Source: JBBIMP01 sp037444305 (GTDB taxonomy: Bacteria; Acidobacteriota; UBA6911). From it: DNA of 64,000 bases. Position numbers and translations under genes: made by a program. The notes under the pieces are model-generated. The model did not search any database and was not told the origin of the DNA. It saw nothing but the letters and a program-made list of their open reading frames with translations. Shown in pieces: positions 32,561-41,582 of this stretch. The number at the start of each line of letters is the position of its first letter. Position 1 is the stretch's first letter. Where the stretch lies: positions 29,718-93,717 of the forward strand of contig JBBIMP010000018.1 of the NCBI GenBank assembly GCA_037444305.1, read 5' to 3'.

Positions 32561-35284
32561 ATGGAAAAAATTACGGTCGCGGACCTGGCAACAGAATGTT
32601 CCGTTCAGAGCAAGGTTATCCTCGGCGAGCTGAAGAGGCTGGGACTGTACGTTTTTTCAGCTTCTGCGCCGATCGACGTCAGTTTCGCCGAGACCATCAG
32701 GAAGAAGATCCAGGCGCAGCGCGACCAGGAGCAGGCCATGCTGGCCGAGGCCGAGAAGAAGGAGGCCGAAGCCGCCAAGAAAGCCGCCAAGAAGGCGGGC
32801 AAAGCTGCGGCCGCAAAGGCGGCGGTCGAAGAGAAAGAGGAGAAAAAGGAGAAGAAGGCCGCCACACCCGGGGTGGTCAAGAAGAAGGCGGCGGCCAAGG
32901 AGGAAAAGCCCGCGGCCAAGGCAGCGGCTCCCCGGAAGCGCAAGGCGGCAGCCAAGCCTGAACCCGAGCCCGTGGAGACTCCCGCGGCCCCTGCAATGGT
33001 GCCCCGAAAGGGCCGTTACCACTACAATCCCGAGACCGAGCAACTCGAAGGGATCGACCTCGAAGCTCCCAAGCCGGAGGCGCCGGCTCTGGCGGAGGTG
33101 GCGCAGGAGATTATGGTCGAAGCGGCAGAAGCAGTCCCGGAGGCGCCGGAGGAAGTCGCCGCTCCCGAGGAGGTCGCCGCTCCCGGGGCCCTCGAAGCAC
33201 CCGCGGAGGAACCTGTTGTCGCAGCGGGGGCGGAACCGCCGGCGGCCCCGGCTGACATCGAGGAGAAGCGCGTCCCCGCTCCCGGCACGGTCGCCAAGAA
33301 GATCGTCGTGCGCAAGACGCGCAGCAAGATCCTGATGCGCACCAGCGCCGACGCGCCGACGCCGGCCGATGCCGTGCGCATGCTCAAGACGCTCAAGGAG
33401 GACAAGGCGGCCGGTGTACGCTTCCCCGCCCCGCCGCGGCACCTGAAGCGCAAAGGCGCGAAGCCTGCCGTACAGGAACGTGTCGTCAAGATTCCGGATC
33501 TGCCGAAGCCCCCCGCCTCGCCCGAGGATTTCAAGCCCATCTCGATCACCGAGGGCGTCACCCTCAAGGAGCTCGCCGAGAAAATGGAGATCAAGTCGAA
33601 GTACATCATCCAGAGGCTGATCTCCAAGGGCATCCTCGCCTCCATCAACCAGACGCTCGACGTGGATGTGGCCAAGGAGGTCTGCGCGGAATTCGGGTTC
33701 CGGGCCGAGGTGATCAGTTTCGAGCAGGAGGCCGAGGCCCAGCAGCATGTCGAGGACAAGGTCGAGGACTACGAAACGCGCCCGCCGGTCGTCACCATCA
33801 TGGGGCACGTGGACCATGGGAAGACTTCGCTGCTGGACGCGATCCGCGAAACCAACGTCACCGCCTCGGAGGCCGGGGGTATCACCCAGCACATCGGCGC
33901 CTACAACGTCGGCATCCACAACCGCAAAATCGTGTTCCTGGACACGCCGGGCCATGAAGCCTTCACCCTCATGCGCGCCCGAGGCGCCCAGGTGACCGAT
34001 ATCGTAGTGCTCGTCGTCGCCGCCGACGACGGCGTGATGCCGCAGACTGTGGAGGCGATCCACCACGCGCGGGCCGCCAACGTGCCCATCGTCGTGGCCA
34101 TCAACAAGATCGACAAGCCGGAGGCGCAGATCGACAAGGTCAAGCAGGCGCTGGCGGACCGGGGACTGCTGGCCGAGGATTGGGGCGGAGACACGGTCAC
34201 GGTGCCGGTGTCGGCCAAAAAGCGGAACAACCTCGACCTGCTCCTGGAGATGATCCTGCTCGTGGCCGACATGAAGGAACTCAAGGCGAATCCCAAACGG
34301 CTGGCCGCGGGCGTGGTTCTCGAGGCGAAAGTGGACAAGGGACGGGGTTGCGTCGCGACGGTCCTCGTGCAGAACGGAACGCTCAAGGGGGGCGATGCCT
34401 TTGTCGCCGGGGCGGTCCACGGCAGAGTCAGGGCCCTGATGAACGACCGCGGCACCACCATTGACGAAGCCGGACCCGCGATGCCGGTTGAGATCCAGGG
34501 GCTTCAGGATCTGCCGCAGGCCGGCGACACCTTCCAGGTGTTCGAGGACGCGACCAAGGCGCGGCAGGTCGCGGAATACCGCCAGCAGAAGATCCGGGAG
34601 CAGTCCCTGCAGAAGTCGGCGCGTTTGTCGCTGCAGGCGCTCTACAACCAGATGACCGAGGGGAAGGTCAAGGAACTCCCGCTCATCCTCCGGGGCGATG
34701 TCCAGGGCTCCGTGGAGGTGCTGACGGAGGTCCTCAACAAGCTGAGCAGCGAGAAGGTGAAGGTGCGGATCCTGCACAGCGGTGCGGGCGCCATCACCGA
34801 AACCGATGTGCTCCTGGCCTCCGCCTCGAACGCCATCATCATCGGCTTCAATGTCAGGCCGGAGAAGAAGGCCCAGGAACTGGCGGACCTGGAGGGCGTG
34901 GAAATCCGGCCCTACACCGTCATCTACAACGTCGCCAACGACATCAAGAACGCCATGATCGGCATGCTGGAGTACACGACGCAGGAGAAGTACGTCGGCC
35001 GGGCCGAGGTGCGCGACACCTTCCGTGTGCCCAAGTACGGCAACATCGCCGGCTCCTATGTCGTGGACGGAATCATCCGGAGAAACGCGGCGGTGAGGCT
35101 GCTCCGCGACAACGTGGTGATCCATGAGGGGAAGATCGCCTCGCTGCGGCGTTTCAAGGATGACGCCTCTGAAGTCAAATCGGGTTACGAATGCGGTATC
35201 GGCCTGGAACACTTTTCGGACGTGAAGATCGGCGACATCATCGAAGCCTACGTCATCGAGAAAATCAAGCCGACTTCGCTCTGA
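32561..35284 (+). CDS. infB: Translation initiation factor IF-2
   Basis: A 907-residue GTPase. Residues 1-50 are an IF2_N module (VADLATECSVQSKVILGELK). Residues 60-290 are a long Lys/Ala/Pro/Glu-rich linker. A second IF2_N-like module lies near 345-385 (LKELAEKMEIKSKYIIQRLI). The G domain begins near residue 407: G1 GHVDHGKTS, G2-region GGITQHIG, G3 DTPGHEAF, G4 NKID, G5 SAKK. Domains II-IV follow to the C-terminus. It brings initiator tRNA to the 30S subunit. Confidence 0.97.
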   Translation: MEKITVADLATECSVQSKVILGELKRLGLYVFSASAPIDVSFAETIRKKIQAQRDQEQAMLAEAEKKEAEAAKKAAKKAGKAAAAKAAVEEKEEKKEKKAATPGVVKKKAAAKEEKPAAKAAAPRKRKAAAKPEPEPVETPAAPAMVPRKGRYHYNPETEQLEGIDLEAPKPEAPALAEVAQEIMVEAAEAVPEAPEEVAAPEEVAAPGALEAPAEEPVVAAGAEPPAAPADIEEKRVPAPGTVAKKIVVRKTRSKILMRTSADAPTPADAVRMLKTLKEDKAAGVRFPAPPRHLKRKGAKPAVQERVVKIPDLPKPPASPEDFKPISITEGVTLKELAEKMEIKSKYIIQRLISKGILASINQTLDVDVAKEVCAEFGFRAEVISFEQEAEAQQHVEDKVEDYETRPPVVTIMGHVDHGKTSLLDAIRETNVTASEAGGITQHIGAYNVGIHNRKIVFLDTPGHEAFTLMRARGAQVTDIVVLVVAADDGVMPQTVEAIHHARAANVPIVVAINKIDKPEAQIDKVKQALADRGLLAEDWGGDTVTVPVSAKKRNNLDLLLEMILLVADMKELKANPKRLAAGVVLEAKVDKGRGCVATVLVQNGTLKGGDAFVAGAVHGRVRALMNDRGTTIDEAGPAMPVEIQGLQDLPQAGDTFQVFEDATKARQVAEYRQQKIREQSLQKSARLSLQALYNQMTEGKVKELPLILRGDVQGSVEVLTEVLNKLSSEKVKVRILHSGAGAITETDVLLASASNAIIIGFNVRPEKKAQELADLEGVEIRPYTVIYNVANDIKNAMIGMLEYTTQEKYVGRAEVRDTFRVPKYGNIAGSYVVDGIIRRNAAVRLLRDNVVIHEGKIASLRRFKDDASEVKSGYECGIGLEHFSDVKIGDIIEAYVIEKIKPTSL

Positions 35285-35333
35285 GCCGGCCCAGGCGGAC
35301 GCAGTTGCCCCTGATTGCCCTACGGTGGCCACC

Positions 35334-35621
35334 ATGCCGATTGCCTACTGCACCCTCGATCTTCATCTGCCTTACGCACAATCGCTGAAGGAAAAGAGAA
35401 TGATCCTGCGCAAGGCGAAGGACCGTCTCCGGGCAAAGACCAATTTTTCGATCGCTGAAGTGGATTTCCAGGACCTGTGGCAGCGATCCCGGCTGGCAGC
35501 CGTCACGGTGGGGGGAGACCACGCGGTGCTGGAAAGGGCCACCCGGCAGTTCGTGCGCGAGGCCGAGGACATACTCGAGGAGCTGATCGTGGACGTCCAG
35601 GTCACGTTCATCGATCCGTGA
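35334..35621 (+). CDS. DUF503 family protein (YlxP-like)
   Basis: A 95-residue protein of the DUF503 family, beginning MPIAYCTLDLHLPYAQSLK with the conserved SLKEKRMIL and a later SIAEVDFQDLWQRS. The family is regularly found between infB and rbfA; its role is unknown, perhaps ribosome-related. A GTG at 35325 is in frame three codons upstream of the preferred ATG 35334. It lies 49 nt after infB and 6 nt before rbfA. Confidence 0.9.
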   Translation: MPIAYCTLDLHLPYAQSLKEKRMILRKAKDRLRAKTNFSIAEVDFQDLWQRSRLAAVTVGGDHAVLERATRQFVREAEDILEELIVDVQVTFIDP

Positions 35622-35627
35622 GAGACC

Positions 35628-35978
35628 ATGCAAGTTTCACGCAGACCGCAACGCATCGCCTTGCAGATACAGCACGAGGTCAGCCTGCTGCTGTCACGGG
35701 GGCTGAAAGATCCGCGGGTGGGCTTTGTCACCGTCACCGGGGTGGACCTGAGTCCGGACCTGAAGCACGCGCGGATATTCATCTCCGTCATGGGGTCCGG
35801 CCGGCAGCGGGCTGACAACCTCAAGGCGCTGAACCACGCCGCAGGCTGGATCCGCCACGAACTGGGCCAGCGCATAAGGGTCAAGTACCTGCCGGCGATC
35901 GAATTCCACGAGGACACTTCGCAGGATTACGGGGAGAGAATCGACCGCTTGCTGGAAGAGATCCGGGAGGAGGATTGA
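35628..35978 (+). CDS. rbfA: Ribosome-binding factor A
   Basis: A 116-residue KH-like protein involved in 16S rRNA processing and cold adaptation. Family features are RRPQRIALQIQHEVSLLL, DPRVGFVTVTGVDLSPDL and ARIFISVMG. The stop overlaps the truB ATG by 1 nt (TGATG), so translation of the two is coupled. It belongs to the rimP-nusA-infB operon. Confidence 0.95.
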   Translation: MQVSRRPQRIALQIQHEVSLLLSRGLKDPRVGFVTVTGVDLSPDLKHARIFISVMGSGRQRADNLKALNHAAGWIRHELGQRIRVKYLPAIEFHEDTSQDYGERIDRLLEEIREED

Positions 35979-36895
35979 TGGACGGGGTCCTGGTGATCGA
36001 CAAGCCCGAGGGCTGGACATCGCACGATGTCGTGGCCAAAATTCGTAACCTCACCAGGGTGAAAAAGGTGGGGCACACCGGAACCCTCGATCCGTTCGCC
36101 ACCGGCGTCCTTCCTCTTACCCTCGGGCGCGCCACGCGGCTCACAAGCTACTACCTGGCCTCGGACAAGTTCTACCGCGGCGCCATGCGCTTCGGATTCG
36201 CCACGACCACCTTCGACCTGGAGGGCGAGGCGCTCGGCGAAGACACCTGTCCCCAGGTGGATGCCACCCGGATTTCCGGGATTTTCGAGCGGTTTGTCGG
36301 AACCGTCAGCCAGACCGTCCCGCCGTTCTCGGCGAAAAAAGTGCGGGGGAAACCGCTCTACGCTTACGCCCGGCAGGGAATCTCCATGGAGGAGTCGGTC
36401 AAGGAGGTCACCATCAAGTCCCTCAGGCTCGTGGAGGTGAAGGGAGCGGAGGTCGAGTTCGAGCTGGACTGCGCAGCCGGGACCTATGCGCGCAGCCTGG
36501 CCCACGACGTGGGCAGGGAATATGGCTGCGGCGCGCACCTTGCGCGGCTGAGGCGGGTCAGGAGCGGCAGTTTCGCGATCGAAGAGGCAACGCCGATGAG
36601 CCGCGGGGAGGAGTTCTTCGGGCGCGACTATTTCCTGGAACGGGTCATCCCGTTGCGCAAGCTGCTGCCCGAGATCCCCGCGATCGTCCTCTCCGGCGGG
36701 GACCGCGGGAAAGTGTGCCACGGCATGGATCTCAACCTGCTCACGAGTTCGTGGGAGGCCGACGAGTACCGCCTCATGGATGCGGCGGGCGAGCTGGTGG
36801 CCATAGCGCAGCGGATCCAGACCTTCGTGTCTCCCGTGGCCCAGCCGGCGCGCTGGGTCCGTGTCCACCCGCGCATCACCTTCACCGGAGAGTAG
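35978..36895 (+). CDS. truB: tRNA pseudouridine(55) synthase
   Basis: A 305-residue TruB. The catalytic aspartate is in GHTGTLDPFATGVLPL; the N-terminus GVLVIDKPEGWTSHDVV and the block YARSLAHDVG are diagnostic, and the C-terminus is a PUA-like domain. ATG 35978 overlaps the rbfA stop and is preceded by GGGAGGAGG; a TTG at 35975 is an unlikely alternative. It is the last gene of the operon; an inverted repeat lies 40 nt downstream. Confidence 0.95.
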   Translation: MDGVLVIDKPEGWTSHDVVAKIRNLTRVKKVGHTGTLDPFATGVLPLTLGRATRLTSYYLASDKFYRGAMRFGFATTTFDLEGEALGEDTCPQVDATRISGIFERFVGTVSQTVPPFSAKKVRGKPLYAYARQGISMEESVKEVTIKSLRLVEVKGAEVEFELDCAAGTYARSLAHDVGREYGCGAHLARLRRVRSGSFAIEEATPMSRGEEFFGRDYFLERVIPLRKLLPEIPAIVLSGGDRGKVCHGMDLNLLTSSWEADEYRLMDAAGELVAIAQRIQTFVSPVAQPARWVRVHPRITFTGE

Positions 36896-36934
36896 GGCCG
36901 GCAGGCTCCGCCGCCGCGCCCAAAGGCGCCTGCA

Positions 36935-36980
36935 GCCACGAATTGCACGACCTGCCGCGGGCTTTCGTGCAATTCGTGGC
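36935..36980. repeat. 16-bp perfect inverted repeat after truB
   Basis: Arms at 36935-36950 and 36965-36980 (CACGAATTGCACGA and its complement form their core) with a 14-nt loop. It sits between the ends of truB and the convergent ComEA-like gene. Without a T-run it may be a bidirectional transcript end, or a copy of a palindromic repeat. Confidence 0.8.
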
Positions 36981-37017
36981 CTCGACCTGATCCGGTCCGC
37001 GGGCAGCAACCGCCGCG

Positions 37018-37317
37018 TCAGACGGTCAGCCGGTCCTTGATCTGCTGGTATTTCTTCTCGCCGATCCCCTTGATGTTGAGAATCTCTTCCACCTTGTTGA
37101 ACTTCCCCACCTTGGCGCGATAGTCGAGAATGCTCTTGGCCGTTGCGGGTCCGATCCCCGGCAGCGTCTGGAGTTGCTCGATCGTGGCGGTGTTGAGGTT
37201 GATCTTTTCCCCGGTGCCCGGCGCCTTGCCCTGCTGGGCGAGCGCGGCCGTTGGACAGACCGCCAGGGCAAAGCCGATCATCAGCAGGCAGGCAAGCTGC
37301 ATCTTCGTGGTTTGCAT
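37018..37317 (-). CDS. Secreted ComEA-like helix-hairpin-helix protein
   Basis: A 99-residue protein with an N-terminal signal peptide (hydrophobic core LLMIGFALAV, cleavage likely after ALAQ). The mature part is two helix-hairpin-helix motifs of the ComEA type: INLNTATIEQLQTLPGIGPA and VEEILNIKGIGEKK. It should bind DNA outside the cytoplasm, as in natural competence or pilus-linked DNA uptake, but no comEC is nearby and it is too short for a membrane-anchored ComEA. AGGAGG lies upstream of the ATG. It is convergent with truB. Confidence 0.85.
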   Translation of the reverse strand: MQTTKMQLACLLMIGFALAVCPTAALAQQGKAPGTGEKINLNTATIEQLQTLPGIGPATAKSILDYRAKVGKFNKVEEILNIKGIGEKKYQQIKDRLTV

Positions 37318-37541
37318 TTTTTCCTCCTGTTACTGGGTTTTTCGGGCCGGGGACTTTCCCGGCCGTTCAAAACTTCTAACGGCACTGCGCGGAATTGAGC
37401 CACGAAATCGCCGCGGAGGCTGGTTGCGGCACGGGTGGATTGCCCGAAATCCCTGTAATACCGAGGTTTGACAGCCTGGAAATGCGTGTGCAATAATTCG
37501 TGCGTACACGCAACAAAAGGAAGCGAGGAAGTATAAAGTCT

Positions 37542-39569
37542 ATGACAATCCGCCCCCGGCAACTCCTCCCTGCCGGATTGCTGCTGCTTTCCGCCGCAAT
37601 CACCCTTCCAGCCCCGACCGTAAGCGCCCAGGCCAGACCCGGGTCGCAGACGGGCATCGATCTGGATCGGGCGCTCCAGCAGCCGCAACCGCAGGATCGC
37701 GCGCGCAGCTACTATCATTTCGCTCTCTCCCGCTGGCACCAGGAGCAGGGAGACCTGGGCAAGGCCCTGTCCGAAGTGCGCAGTGCGCTCCTCTACGATG
37801 CCCTGAGTTCCGAGCTGCACGTAGCGCTGGCTTCCCTCCTGTTCCAGGCCGGCGACCTCCGCGAGGGCGTTGCCATGGCAGAGGAGGCTGCACGCCTTGA
37901 TCCGAAAAATCCCGAACCCCGGTGGCTGCTGGCCAACGTCTACCTGAGCCCGAGCGGCCGCACGCGGCAGGTTTCCAGGGAAGACCTGCTGAAGGCGGCG
38001 GGCGAACTCGAGGAGATGAAGAAAGCCGCGCCCGGGGATGAGAGGGCCTATTACCGGCTGGGAGAAGTCTATTTCAAGCTCAAGGAGCCGGAAAAGGCGA
38101 TCGCGGCATTCGAGAAATTCCAGGAGCTGGTCCCCAACATCGATGCCGGCTACCAGGCGATCGCCGGATACTACGAGAGCATCGGAAACGAGGAAAAGAA
38201 GATCGAGTACCTGCTCAAAGCCGTCGACCGGCGGCCGACCTCGGCGGAAAACCTCGTCAATCTCGCCAACGCCTACGCCGGCATGCACAAGAACGAGGAG
38301 GCTATCCGACTCTACCGAAAAGCGCTCGAACAATCGGGAGACAATCCGCTCATCAAACGGCAGCTGGCGGCCATCCTCATCGACGAGGGCGAATTCGACG
38401 AGGCTTTGCAGGTGATCGAGAGCGTGGCGGAGCAGGAACCCGGGGATTATCCGACCCAGATCCTGCTGGGCCGGGCGCAAGTGGGGGCCAGGCAGTTCCT
38501 TAAAGGGATCGAAACTCTCAAAGCCGCGGCCGCGAGCTCGCGGGCCCCGGTGGAGGCGGAGTTTTACCTGGGGATCGCCTACGAGCAGAGCGGGGATTTC
38601 CAGGAAGCCGTGAGGGTTTTCACCCGGCTGGTGGAGAACGCCAGGAACGGATCGGCCGAACACAGGGCCAACCTGCCCGTCTTCCAGCAGCACCTGGCCG
38701 CCGCCTACCAGGACCTGGGCGAATTCAAGCAGGCCATCGCCATCTACGAAGAGATGATGAAAGGCGAGGCCGCCGGGAATCCGCGGATGGCCTTCTATCT
38801 CGTGAATGCCTACAGGGTCGACAGGCAGTACGACAAGGCCCTGGCCCTCGGCAGACAGCAGTACGAGAGGAATCCGGACGACACGGGTATGGCCCTGGTG
38901 TATTCGCGCGCTCTCGCCGATGCGGGAAAGGCGAAGGAGGGCGCCGAGATACTGCTGCGCCGGCTGAAGGATGATCCGGCCAACGTCGACCTCTACGTCA
39001 ACCTCAGCCAGATCTATGTCCAGGGGAAGCGGTTCGCGGATGCAGAAAAGATCCTGCTGCGCGCCGAGGAGAAAAAACTGGACAGCGAGCGGATCAAGTT
39101 TCAACTGGGCTCGGTGTACGAGCGGCAGAAGCACTTCGACAAGGCCGAGAGGCTCTTCAAGGAAGTGCTGCTGCAGAATCCCCGGAACGCGAATGCCCTC
39201 AACTACATCGGTTACATGCTGGCCGACAGGGGGATCCGGCTGCAGGAGGCGGTCGATTACGTCCGGGAGGCTCTGGAACTGGAGCCCAACAACGGCGCCT
39301 ACCTGGACTCGCTGGGCTGGGCCTACTTCAAACTGAACGAACTGGAGAAAGCCGAGGAGTTCCTGCTGCGGGCGGTGGAGTTCGTGCGAAACGACCCCGT
39401 AATCCTCGACCACCTGGGGGATCTCTACTTCCAGATGGGCGACTACGCCAAGGCGGAGAACTACTGGAAGCTCTCGCTCGATTACGGTACCGAGCAGGAA
39501 GAAATCCGGAGGACGCAGCAAAAGCTCCGGAAGCTCAAGGACGCGCCGCGCAAAAAGAACCGCCTGTGA
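37542..39569 (+). CDS. Secreted TPR-repeat protein
   Basis: A 675-residue protein with a signal peptide (LLPAGLLLLSAAITLPAP, then VSAQA) and about 14 tetratricopeptide repeats across nearly all of its length (for example YYRLGEVYFKLKEPEKAIAA and AYLDSLGWAYFKLNELEKA). A scaffold or assembly role at the periplasm is likely; no enzyme motif is present. GTG 37500 is in frame upstream, but ATG 37542 gives a normal signal peptide and has GAGGAAG upstream. The stop overlaps the GTG of ispE by 3 nt. Confidence 0.85.
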   Translation: MTIRPRQLLPAGLLLLSAAITLPAPTVSAQARPGSQTGIDLDRALQQPQPQDRARSYYHFALSRWHQEQGDLGKALSEVRSALLYDALSSELHVALASLLFQAGDLREGVAMAEEAARLDPKNPEPRWLLANVYLSPSGRTRQVSREDLLKAAGELEEMKKAAPGDERAYYRLGEVYFKLKEPEKAIAAFEKFQELVPNIDAGYQAIAGYYESIGNEEKKIEYLLKAVDRRPTSAENLVNLANAYAGMHKNEEAIRLYRKALEQSGDNPLIKRQLAAILIDEGEFDEALQVIESVAEQEPGDYPTQILLGRAQVGARQFLKGIETLKAAAASSRAPVEAEFYLGIAYEQSGDFQEAVRVFTRLVENARNGSAEHRANLPVFQQHLAAAYQDLGEFKQAIAIYEEMMKGEAAGNPRMAFYLVNAYRVDRQYDKALALGRQQYERNPDDTGMALVYSRALADAGKAKEGAEILLRRLKDDPANVDLYVNLSQIYVQGKRFADAEKILLRAEEKKLDSERIKFQLGSVYERQKHFDKAERLFKEVLLQNPRNANALNYIGYMLADRGIRLQEAVDYVREALELEPNNGAYLDSLGWAYFKLNELEKAEEFLLRAVEFVRNDPVILDHLGDLYFQMGDYAKAENYWKLSLDYGTEQEEIRRTQQKLRKLKDAPRKKNRL

Positions 39570-40453
39570 GCCGCCTGTCCCTGCTTGCCCGCGCACACGC
39601 CAAGATCAACCTCGCCCTGGCGGTTCTCGGCCGGCGGGCCGACGGCTATCACGAAATCGAAACCATCCTGCAGAGCATCGACCTTCACGACCAGCTGGAA
39701 TTCCAGGAAGCGGGGCGTCTCGAACTCGACTGCCCGGATCTGCCCTCGGTCCCGGCGGAGGACAACCTGGTGTGGCGGGCCGCGACCCTGCTCGCGGAGG
39801 CGGGCCGGGTGAGCGCCGGCGCGAAGATCACCCTGCGCAAGCACATCCCGACGGGATCGGGCCTCGGCGGAGGGAGCAGCGACGCTGCCGCCGCCCTGCT
39901 CGGGCTGAGCCGGCTCTGGGGGCTGGACATGCCCCGGGAGGAGCTGGAGAGGCTGGCTTCGCGGCTGGGATCGGATGTGCCCTTTTTCCTGGAAGGGGGA
40001 ACGGCTCTGGGGACCGGCCGCGGCGAGGAGATCACTCCCCTGACCGACCACCGGACGGCGCACCTGCTCGTGATTTATCCCGGCGTGCAGATCTCCACCG
40101 CGGACGCCTACCGGTCGCTGAATTTGAAGTTGACTTCCGGGGAGTCGGCCCATAAAATACGCAGTTTCCGCAGCCGTCTGCAGTCGGGTGAGGATTGCAC
40201 GGCTGGGATCTTTAACGATTTCGAGACTTCGATCCTCCCTGCCCACCCGGCGGTGCGGGAAGCCAAAGACTTCCTGCTCGCGGCCGGGGCGGACAATGCG
40301 TTGCTGTCGGGCAGCGGATCCTCTGTCTTCGGATTCTTCTTGGATGAGGAGTCAGCTCTCGCGGCCTCCGGGAAAGCACGCCGGGGGACCTGGCGGGTGT
40401 TTCCGGCGAAGACCCTTTCTCGCGCTGCATATGTCCGCCGCATGTTCGGGTAG
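39566..40453 (+). CDS. ispE: 4-diphosphocytidyl-2-C-methyl-D-erythritol kinase
   Basis: A 295-residue GHMP kinase of the MEP isoprenoid pathway. The substrate motif ARAHAKINLALAVLGRRADG is at the start, the ATP loop PTGSGLGGGSSDAAAALLG near residue 95, and GSGSSVFGFF near the C-terminus. The start is GTG 39566, overlapping the previous stop. The pathway genes ispD and ispF are encoded as a fusion at 55.0 kb. A tRNA-Gln gene follows. Confidence 0.95.
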   Translation: MSRLSLLARAHAKINLALAVLGRRADGYHEIETILQSIDLHDQLEFQEAGRLELDCPDLPSVPAEDNLVWRAATLLAEAGRVSAGAKITLRKHIPTGSGLGGGSSDAAAALLGLSRLWGLDMPREELERLASRLGSDVPFFLEGGTALGTGRGEEITPLTDHRTAHLLVIYPGVQISTADAYRSLNLKLTSGESAHKIRSFRSRLQSGEDCTAGIFNDFETSILPAHPAVREAKDFLLAAGADNALLSGSGSSVFGFFLDEESALAASGKARRGTWRVFPAKTLSRAAYVRRMFG

Positions 40454-40477
40454 CCGCCGGCTCTCAGGGTATTTTGC

Positions 40478-40552
40478 TGGGGCGTCGTCAAGCGGTAAGA
40501 CACAGGTCTTTGGAACCTGCATTCGGAGGTTCGAATCCTCCCGCCCCAGCCA
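40478..40552 (+). tRNA. tRNA-Gln (anticodon TTG)
   Basis: A complete cloverleaf. The 7-bp acceptor TGGGGCG pairs with CGCCCCA. The D-loop region is TCAAGCGGTAAGA, the anticodon stem is CAGGT/ACCTG with loop CTTTGGA (anticodon TTG), and the T-arm is GGAGGTTCGAATCCTCC. The discriminator is G and the CCA end is encoded (40550-40552). It lies between ispE and prs. Confidence 0.97.
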
Positions 40553-40583
40553 GTTTTGTGCGTTCCGCAAATAGGGCAGAAAG

Positions 40584-41546
40584 ATGATCCACACGGGTTG
40601 CCGCTCGTCCATCGGCGAGCTCAAGGTCTTTTCCGGAAACGCGAACATTCCGCTCGCCAAGGATATCTGCCGCAAGCTGAAAATGCCGCTCGGCAGGGCT
40701 TGCCTGACAACCTTCAGCGACGGCGAGCTCTATTTCCAGATCCTGGAAAACGTCCGGGGCAAGGACGTCTTCGTCATTCAACCCACCTGCAGCCCCGTCA
40801 ACGACAACATGATGGAGCTGCTGCTGATGATCGATGCGTTCAAGCGCGCCTCCGCCGCCAGGATCACCGCCGTCATCCCCTACTACGGATACGCGCGGCA
40901 GGACCGCAAAGACAAGCCCCGCGTACCCATATCCTCCAAGATGATCGCGGACCTGATCAGCGCGGCGGGCGCCGACCGGGCCCTCTGCGTGGACCTGCAC
41001 GCGGGCCAGATCCAGGGCTTTTTCGACATTCCGGTGGACCACCTGTTTGCCGCGCCCGTCCTCATCCAGCACCTGCAGAAGCTGAAGCTCCCCGACCTGA
41101 CCATCGTCTCGCCTGACGCGGGGGGTGTCGAGCGGGCGCGCGCCTTCGCGAAGCGGCTGAACGCCGACCTGGCCATCGTGGACAAACGGCGCACTTCGCC
41201 CAATGAAGCGGAGGTCATGAACGTGATCGGACAGGTGGGCGGAAGAAACATCGTGATCTGCGACGACATGATCGATACGGCGGGAACCCTGGTGAATACC
41301 GTCCACGCGCTGAAGAAGAAGAAGGCGAACAGGATCCTGGCGTGCGCCACGCACGCAGTCCTGAGCGGCCCGGCCATGGACAGGATCGGAAAAGCCCGGC
41401 TGGAGGAGATCATCCTGACCAACACGATACCGACGGACAAGACCAGGGTTCTGCCGAACATGACTTTTCTCAGCGTGGCCGGCCTGCTCGCGAAGGCCAT
41501 CCGGAGCATTCACGAAGAGACGAGCGTCAGCAATCTATTTGTCTAA
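40584..41546 (+). CDS. prs: Ribose-phosphate pyrophosphokinase
   Basis: A 320-residue PRPP synthetase supplying purine, pyrimidine, His and Trp synthesis. It has the N-terminal KVFSGNANIPLA, the flexible-loop region YYGYARQDRKDKPR (substrate binding) and the PRPP-binding loop VICDDMIDTAGT. Length and motifs are normal. Prs-rplY-pth order is common in bacteria. Confidence 0.97.
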   Translation: MIHTGCRSSIGELKVFSGNANIPLAKDICRKLKMPLGRACLTTFSDGELYFQILENVRGKDVFVIQPTCSPVNDNMMELLLMIDAFKRASAARITAVIPYYGYARQDRKDKPRVPISSKMIADLISAAGADRALCVDLHAGQIQGFFDIPVDHLFAAPVLIQHLQKLKLPDLTIVSPDAGGVERARAFAKRLNADLAIVDKRRTSPNEAEVMNVIGQVGGRNIVICDDMIDTAGTLVNTVHALKKKKANRILACATHAVLSGPAMDRIGKARLEEIILTNTIPTDKTRVLPNMTFLSVAGLLAKAIRSIHEETSVSNLFV

Positions 41547-41582
41547 GGGTCGCGGACCCAAGCAAGGAAGGAGCCGCTTTTC

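Noticed and set aside
32657..35335. An 892-codon minus-strand frame antisense to infB
   Set aside because: Antisense shadow of a certain gene. The His/Asp/Leu/Arg-rich composition arises from the GC-rich codons of infB.
37281..39596. A 771-codon minus-strand frame antisense to the TPR gene
   Set aside because: It mirrors the TPR coding strand, has no family resemblance, and is a typical shadow in GC-rich DNA.
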